From: Karalla daura
Taxonomy: Eukaryota; Chordata; Actinopteri; Chaetodontiformes; Leiognathidae
NCBI GenBank assembly: GCA_029224185.1
Contig: CM055211.1
Coordinates: 3,779,525-3,843,524, forward strand
Reading direction: 5' to 3'
Length of the DNA stretch: 64,000 nt
Shown piece by piece: positions 57,451 through 64,000 of the stretch. Position numbers and translations under genes: made by a program. How positions within the stretch are numbered: position 1 is the first letter of the stretch; each line of letters begins with the position of its first letter. The notes beneath the pieces are model-generated. The model worked only from the letters and a program-made list of their open reading frames with translations. It made no database searches and was not told the origin of the DNA.

Positions 57451-59261
57451 GGAGACGGGGAGAGAGATGACGCTCGAATAACACTACGGGCGTTCGTCAA
57501 ACGGCTCAGCAGACCTCTGAAGCCCTCCTCCGACACAGAGATAATTTCAGCCGGATCACTGTATCATTTCCTTAACAAATGTGTGCTGTAAGAAAACCGC
57601 GCTCATCGCACGACTCTGAAGTGGAGTAGGTGGCGGGGTGGAGGGGAGAAAGAGTCGGACCTATCCATGGGCAGAATAATGGGAAACCGCACTGATAAAT
57701 ATTGAACATCCTCTAATGAAAGAAGATCAAAAAGCCTGAGCTGAAGACGAGCGGAGCCGACACATCTTCGGCATAAATAAAACATGAGATACTGCGGGCT
57801 CCGACTCCCAACCCAGATTTAATGAGAGAAGAGGAAAATAAATAAATAAATAAATAAAATAACACATATGGTGGGACATAGCATTGCACTGCACCCTCAG
57901 ATTATCTCACAGCGGGGAGAGAGAAGTGGTAAAAGGAAAACCCTAAAGATGATTTTTGAAAATACAGTTTTGAATGTATTTGCTGCGGTTAGAGGAGCGC
58001 CTTGTTAAATTTAGTGCAGGGTGGAGACAGCCGGTGGGATTGTTTCTCTGAGGCCTGGAGGATTTCATTTGGGGAGTTGGGAGGAGGAGGGAAGGGGGGG
58101 GGGGGGCGAGAATCAGAAAGTGTGTGATGTGTGTTTTGAAGGTGACAGCCGCCCTCGCCATATGTGGAGCTCTTTCTAGAATTGCATCTTTGATGTTTGT
58201 CCGCCGTGTTTGTGTTTGCCAGTCTTCATAGACGGCAGGGAGGAAGAAGAGGAGGGAGGCGGGGGCTGGTGTTTATGTTAATGTATGGCTGCACTGTCAA
58301 AAAGTTCCATGCGAAGACGTTCAATGATGCGGTCTGCTGGTCACCGGCCCCACACACCCACCGACGAGAGGTCAGCTCACCCAGGACTGCTACTGTACGT
58401 GGAGGGGATGTCTGGCTTAGATTTTCTACCTCCAAGACCGCTTTCCGGACTTCACAGATGAGGAGGGAGAAAAAAAAATAGGGAAACTAATTACGCAGGG
58501 GACCAATTAGCTAATGAAACGCAGGTGGTGCAGAAACACGTGAAAAACCCTTCAAAATAAAGCAGGAAGCTGTCCGATCACTGCGTGAAATGGAAAGGAG
58601 GAAATCCAGTCAAGTAGCGCTATTATAAATGGTGTAATTAAGGGGGGGGTATAGAATCAAAAATTGAATAAAACAAAAACACAGCATCACAAAGTGTGGA
58701 CGTGGATGTCGGCAGGCAGACGTTAGTGGATGCTGCTATTGTGAGGGACTCCGAAGCCGTGTTTTATTTATTCTCATCAAATGGACTAGACAATCAAGGC
58801 CGACTCCCGGCTGCGGACCCACATCCCACTTCTGACTCACACAGAGCGAGCTCCTCGCAGCGACACGTAAACAGAGGCAACGTTTTGCATCGTGTGGCAT
58901 CTCCCCAGAGATGTAATCCGAGGAGAGGCTGACCCTCGGCTCTTAGGGTTAAGCTGGGGCGCAAACAAAGAAATTGTAGGATTTTGACAACAACGTTCCA
59001 TCTGATTTGCGAGATCCTTGTTTTCTGGTGCTCGTGTAGTTTCATCAGTGACAGTGCAGTTGCTGTTTTACAAACTGTTCGGTCTGTTTTTGCACAGATC
59101 TGGTGCAGTTTCATGCTATACTTTGAAATTTTTGAAAGCAGAAATGCAAATCAAACGCAGCGGGATATTAAACTGAGAATGGACCCAGGGGGATGCAGAC
59201 CCACAGGATCTGAGCTCCCTGACCTCCTGCCCTTCGGGATGGGCCACGTGAACGCAGAGCG
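57451..59261. other. Noncoding sequence
   Basis: AAAT run at 57838-57859 and G12-type run near 58096-58107. Unique AT-leaning sequence at 58160-58340 and 58480-58700. A POU octamer ATGCAAAT lies at 59144-59151. No gene is supported. Confidence 0.6.
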
Positions 59262-59320
59262 AAAGAGAGGGAGAGGGAGAGAGGGAGAGAGAGAGTTAGA
59301 GAGAGTTAGAGAGAGAGGGC
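59262..59320 (+). repeat. GA-rich array with GTTAGA units
   Basis: GA and GGGAGA units with two AGAGAGTTAG units. Almost entirely purine. Confidence 0.92.
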
Positions 59321-61554
59321 GAGGGGTGAGGAGGCTGGGTCTCCTGGGAACTGGAGATCCAGAGACAAATGTCTGGCGCCGGGAGGAGAGACGCTCAGCG
59401 GTCCAGCAGAGAAGAGGGAGTAGGGAGCGAAGGAGGGAGGGGAAAGCAGACGGAGTGGTAGAGCGACTCAGCTTGGCAGGGGTGGGGGTGACGGAGAAAA
59501 AGACAACAGGAGGCAGAGGAGACGCAAACGTTGGAGCTGGATCGACGGCGGCCATGAGCATAAAAGCTAATGGAGTCGCCTGGATCGGGGGGAGGGCCGA
59601 CCCGCTGAGACGATAATACCGGGAGACGATCGCTGGGTATTATACCTCCGCCCAGGCCGCTCCGCCACCGCCCCGGCTTTCCATTTGGTTCCGTCCAGGC
59701 CGCTCGCTATCTATCTGCCCGGCCCCGGCTCCTCCACTGTCGCCACGGGGCAGATTAACGCCGTCACGTTGACTGACGCGCATTCACCCGCGTCCGCGTT
59801 CCACCAGGCCGTCATTATCGCGTCTCCTGTCAAGCCCGCCTTTGAATCCCTATCTTTTCCACGCAGCCGCGCGGAAACTTTTATATGGAAATCGGGATTC
59901 TCGCGGTGACACTGACAGAATCATTAGACTGGTTAAATATATACAGAGGCGCAGACGCAGGCTTCAGCTTCGGCTTCGGGATCTTTCTTTTTTTCCCAGA
60001 GTGTATTATGATTTCGCTGTGATTCGGCTGTTGAGTTACAGATGGATGGAATAATAGGAGCCGTATTCAAAAGGTGCAAACACAAGGAGAAAGCCCGGGG
60101 AGACAGTTGGACGAGGTGTGTGATAGAATCTGAACCTGGTAAACCCGGCGCAGCACGAAAACCTGGGGAAAAAAAGTCACAACTGGACGGGGGGAAACTC
60201 CTGCAGGTCCGACGCCGGGCTCCGCAGCCTGTTGCCACGGCAACCGCAGGTCGCCCGCTTCCTCCACCAATTCTCACCTCCCGCAAAGTCGACCCGAGAC
60301 GCCGAGGCTTTCATTCCGGAGGTGTGAAGTGGCAGCCCCGGCACTGCTGGGCCAGCAGCTCACAGACATTGCTCAACACGGGCTCCTGGAACTGGCCGAG
60401 GAGGAGGAGGAGGAGGAGGAGGAGGCTGGACGGCTCTGCACTTTGTGACATTCAGCCCAGCTGCACGGACGTAAACAAGCACGGACCGAGACGGATACAA
60501 ATGGTGGTGCTGTACAAGAGGACAGCGTGTTCTGAAATGAAACCCACCTGCTTTCCAAAAAGCCTGTCAGACAGGGCTGGAAGAGGGCTCCGGTCGAAAG
60601 TTTTTATCTATTTATTTTAACAGAAATGGCCAAAAGCCATTACTTTACACATCCTCCATCCAGTGGCAGTGCAAGCCCGAAACAGAGTAGCCTTTGACTT
60701 TGCAGAACTACAACTTCACGTGACTTAACATGAACCTCGACTTGGTCAATGGGAACTTTCTCACAAAGACCAAAGGTGATTTTACCTATTTGCCAAATTA
60801 ACAAGATACGCTTTCAGGAATTTTCTGCACGTCGCCGACACAAAACGGCGCATTCCAGCCGGTGACGCTGCACGGGCTGAACAATGACGCCCGCTGGCTA
60901 TGTAAATGTGGCCTTTCACATAATGCGAGGAATAAAAGGGACGTCGCTTAACCGCGGCGGGTTAACAAAGCGCATTATATGGTTCCCGAATTTGGAATCA
61001 CGATGATTACATGATGTACTTTCACTTGCCGTAGCGTGGAATAATGTCGTCCGTAGCCTCCGTTCGATGGTAACCCCTCCTCCTTTAATCACGACCACTT
61101 CTCCTAATGAAGTGCATGACCCACCTGGCTGCATATAAAACAGCAGCGGGCCGCCCGGGGCGCCGGCTGGGATTAAGAATCTGATGATCTGGAAGCGGCA
61201 CTTATCACCCGCCAGTCACCCCGCCAGTCATTAGAAGATCTTCAGAGCCGAGCCGAGATCTCCGGCTTTTGTGATCGCCCCCCCCCCGGAACACAAAGCG
61301 GCCGGCAAACTTTTGGAGGAGGTGAAGTGCCGGCGGAACCGACACTTTGTGCTCATTAGGTGCCATCATTGTGTTGGTTTGCCGCGAAGAATAGCGTCTC
61401 AGATGTCTCTCAGATGTCGGCGACGTTTGTCTCCCCGGCTTTTCAACAATGGCCGTCCGAGGTGAAATTCTCCGAAAAGACGGGGAAAAAAAACGAAAAA
61501 AGAGGAAAAAAAAAAACACTGCGAACCTCAAGGTGCTAAACAGCGGGTGTCTGA
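59321..61554. other. Noncoding sequence, partly GC-rich
   Basis: 59560-59850 and 60130-60330 are GC- and CpG-rich. GGA repeat at 60398-60425. Frames of 190 to 210 codons (58984-59616 and 60042-60620) run through the GA and GGA repeats and show only Arg/Glu-rich low complexity. 60740-61140 is unique AT-leaning sequence and could hold an element. No gene is supported. Confidence 0.5.
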
Positions 61555-61860
61555 AAAAAAAATTATTCAAAGAATTAGTTAATTTTGGGGACGAGGATGG
61601 AAATAAGACTGATAGCGTTAATTGAAGCAATTTCCAACTTTTGCTGGGATCTGGGAGCGAGGCCGGGCAAAAAATAATTACACTGCTCTTTGAACAGGGG
61701 CGACATCCCAATTAAAATGAAACAGGTTGACATAAAATCCCATTTATGCGTGTTTAGCAAAAAGCAATTCATAATCAGGCCGCTATATCTTTAATTGCTT
61801 GTCATATAGGTAAGAGGCGACCTGCGTAATTTGTCATGGAAATTATGCGCTGCCCCCCCC
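61555..61860. promoter_or_regulatory. Strong candidate conserved noncoding element
   Basis: About 300 bp without a simple repeat, with GAATTAGTTAATTTTGG, GCGTTAATTGAAGCAATTTCC, AAAAAATAATTACACTGC, CCCAATTAAAATGAAACAGG, CCATTTATGCG, AAGCAATTCATAATCAGG, CTTTAATTGCTTGTC and GTAATTTGTCATGG. Eight TAAT/ATTA-type cores in 300 bp and a smooth composition make this the best enhancer candidate of the window by eye. Confidence 0.48.
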
Positions 61861-61861
61861 A

Positions 61862-61889
61862 ACCACCACCACCACCACCACCACCACCT
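61862..61889 (+). repeat. CCA trinucleotide repeat
   Basis: Nine ACC/CCA units, immediately downstream of the candidate element. Confidence 0.95.
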
Positions 61890-62350
61890 CCCTCTCTCTC
61901 TGGTGGGCCGAGCCGATGCCAATTACGGCGAGAGCCTCTGCGCTGTTTGTTTTCTCGCGGTGATGGAAGGGAAATGGGGCCTGGGCTGCTGCCAATCAAA
62001 TGCACTAAAAGGCTTTTGAGGGGCCACATTAATTAATAGCCAGTAAATACTTGGGGAGGCTGGTTAAAAAGGTTGACTCCTAATACCCCCGCGCACCTCA
62101 CTGCATTAACCTGTCAGGAACCCCCCCCCCTCCCCTCCTCCCTGCTTGTCGAGAGGTCCCAGGCCTTGGTAATTACACTTTTTTTATTATAGTGTACATG
62201 CTAAATTGTATAATTAAATGCTAATCTGAGAGGAGGATGCCCCCAACCCTGTCACCTCTCCCTCTTGTTCTGGTTGGGCTTCAGTTTAAAGCCGAGAGAC
62301 GCTACGTTTAAGTGGACAGCGAGAAGGCGAGAAAGTCTCTAGATTTCACG
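61890..62350. other. Noncoding sequence, AT-rich part possibly regulatory
   Basis: The sequence is mostly unique, with two possible homeodomain patches (62020-62050 and 62165-62230, including TTGTATAATTAAATGC). C9 at 62121-62129. No gene is seen. Confidence 0.45.
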
Positions 62351-62455
62351 AAAACATGCAAGTTTCAGCCAAGTGGAGACTCTAAATTGCCCCTAGGTGT
62401 GAGAGTGAGATTGAATGATGGACTGGAGACCTGTCCAGGGTGGATCTACATGGAT
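62351..62455 (+). mobile_element. Teleost interspersed repeat, partial copy
   Basis: GTGGAGACTCTAAATTGCCC (62373-62392), TAGGTGTGAGAGTGAGATTG (62395-62414) and GATGGACTGGAGACCTGTCC (62418-62437), then AGGGTGG, match in order the familiar teleost repeat phrase also seen at 46172-46259. This is the better preserved of the two copies. No coding capacity. Confidence 0.68.
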
Positions 62456-62819
62456 CATTCCTTCTAAGAGGAGCAATATCATCCTTAAATATCTAAGCAT
62501 ATGTCTCTGAGGAGTCTTCATGTTAATAAGCACCTTTGAAAATGCAAAGAAATAGAATAACACGCACTTAATCTGCTTTCATTGCCAAAGATAGTGTGTC
62601 TGTCAGGCGTCTGGCACTAGCTGCAGCAGGCCACAGTCGAACTGTAGTTGGGAGCTACTGGTGACCATTTGATTCCATATTCCTTCAGGTCTTCGTACTG
62701 GTGAGGGCCATCATGTATTCTCTCTTAAAAGTTTTCCCTCCAAACCTCAGAGGGCGGCCGTGGCCAGGCTCCTGTCCCAGTGTCCTGGAAACGCGGAGAG
62801 GAGGCCACTGTTCTACCGC
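62456..62819. other. Noncoding unique sequence
   Basis: Unique sequence, no gene seen. Part of it may belong to the preceding repeat, but I cannot align it. Confidence 0.5.
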
Positions 62820-63125
62820 AGTTCTCTAATTAGGAGATCCCAGCTTTTTAACACAGCCCGGATACATAATATATAAGAGGCTAAGGGTGATGCAAATGGA
62901 TGGTGATGCAAAATCATGGCCTGAAATACTCAATTTGCACGACTGTCTTGACATTTCTAACATGAGACAGTAAGGCAAATTTAACTGTTGGATAAATTTC
63001 ATTTTCTCTTTCTCTCGCCTGTTAAAAAAAAGTACATTACGAGTGTTTGCTCTGGGTTTTATTGTTTTACTTCAGCGTTTCATGCTCATTTAAAGTATGT
63101 TAATGTTCCAAGAGGGTTACAATAA
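62820..63125. promoter_or_regulatory. Candidate conserved noncoding element with POU sites
   Basis: A perfect octamer ATGCAAAT at 62890-62897 is followed 16 bp later by ATGCAAAA at 62906-62913. Further on lie CTCAATTTGCACG, GGCAAATTTAAC and GCTCATTTAAAGTATGTTAATG. Simple repeats are absent apart from a short A run near 63024. Enhancer role inferred. Confidence 0.38.
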
Positions 63126-64000
63126 ACACCGAGCTGAAATGAGGGAGGGAGGGGAAAAAAAAGATGCTTTATGCCTATAAAACTTCGCCAATTGAGTGAA
63201 TAAATAATGGCAGAAGTGAACCACATCTCCCCTCGGTCTGGGATCCTCTATTTGCGGTGTAGCTTTAGCTGTTAACTATCTCTCACGGTGGCCAACTGTG
63301 CTTATGTGCCTGTGCACGCTGAGGTTTAACAGCCCGGGAGAATATTACGGCTTCCTATGAAATCCTTACTCGGAGAAATGTGTGTGCGCTTGTGTGGTAG
63401 TGGCAGTAATAGGGGGGGTTTATATAGCGGAGCTGCTTTGCTGCATTTATGGCACCCTGTCACATATGGATGGCCACAGGTATAAAGGAGGTGGTGGGGG
63501 GGAGGGGGGGTGATCTAATGCACCTTAAAGCCCCTTTATTCCACCCCTGCACAGGCTGCTACAGTGCAACCGAGCTGCTACGTCTTCACTTGGTCTCTGC
63601 TCCTCCTCCTCCTCCTCCTCTCAGTGGATCGCACATTTTCTGTAAAACTCAATTAAGCCCTTCCAAAGACATTGTATTAGCGCAAACTATACCCCCCTAA
63701 CCCCCTCACCCCCCACCTCCCACCCCTCCACCCCAGGCATTGTTTCCCCAGCCTTTCGGACGGCATTTTTTCTTTTTTTTTTCCCCCCTCAGATGTAATT
63801 AACACAGCGCACATTCAATTTAGCCATTCACGCCGGCACTCGGCGGAAATTTACATTTTAATTACCGTTCAAAACAAAACCGAAAGAGTTGGGACCCTTT
63901 CTTATTTATTTATTTATTCTTAAATCATTTGCGGGGAGAAAAAAAAGTCGTCAGACGAGCGAGAGATACCATTGAAAAGGCGCGTTAAGTCGTCAGCCGG
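63126..64000. other. Noncoding sequence to window end
   Basis: CCT repeat at 63599-63620 and a C-rich stretch at 63690-63735. Motif-rich unique patches lie at 63420-63480 and 63790-63870 (GATGTAATTAACAC, CAATTTAGCC, TTTTAATTACCG). An ATTT run lies at 63903-63917. No gene is seen. Confidence 0.5.

Noticed and set aside
58984..59616. 210-codon plus-strand frame
   Set aside because: The second half is Arg/Glu/Gly low complexity from GA-rich repeats. The first half has no homology I recognise.
60042..60620. 192-codon plus-strand frame
   Set aside because: It includes a poly-Arg run from the GGA repeat and lies in CpG-rich DNA with few stops. No domain.

Overview
This window looks like vertebrate nuclear DNA, most likely from a ray-finned (teleost, probably percomorph) fish. 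The evidence is dense CA/GT, GA/CT and GGA/CCT microsatellites, many poly-G and poly-C tracts, CpG that is not strongly depleted, and degraded copies of interspersed repeats whose consensus phrases I recognise from percomorph genomes (near 19.4, 24.8, 40.6, 46.2 and 62.4 kb). Nothing looks bacterial, viral or organellar. There are no ribosome binding sites, operons, insertion sequences or CRISPR arrays.

I find no protein-coding gene I can defend across the 64 kb. Open reading frames are short, overlap on both strands, and are often made by simple repeats. None shows a recognisable domain, and no run of several in-frame spliced exons is visible. I also see no tRNA, rRNA or known microRNA. The simplest reading is intergenic or very large intronic sequence, that is, a gene desert.

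Layout. 1-4.8 kb holds a CpG-dense patch with an 11-bp minisatellite and two clusters of simple repeats. 4.8-14 kb is mostly unique sequence broken by C and G tracts, with a 99-bp GT array at 13.1 kb. 14-19 kb has unique AT-rich blocks between G/C-rich low-complexity runs. 19.3-20.5 kb has a pair of related degenerate repeats. 20.5-33 kb is mixed, with a 150-bp TCTCC array at 28.9 kb and a perfect AGGTCA direct repeat (DR4) at 33.2 kb. 33.9-41.5 kb is the clearest run of candidate conserved noncoding elements, interrupted by a 46-bp minisatellite beside a CA array at 38.7-39.3 kb. 41.6-64 kb alternates simple repeats with further candidate elements, strongest at 45.3-46.6, 57.2-57.45, 61.55-61.96 and 62.8-63.1 kb.

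The candidate regulatory blocks were picked by eye. They are long, unique, evenly composed and rich in homeodomain (TAAT/ATTA), POU and related motifs. Such blocks in a gene desert are typical of the surroundings of developmental transcription-factor genes, but that is inference: conservation could not be tested and no neighbouring gene can be named. Two short segments (34217-34344 and 45630-45710) have good splice consensus on both sides and stay open. They are the best candidates for an exon of something spanning the region.
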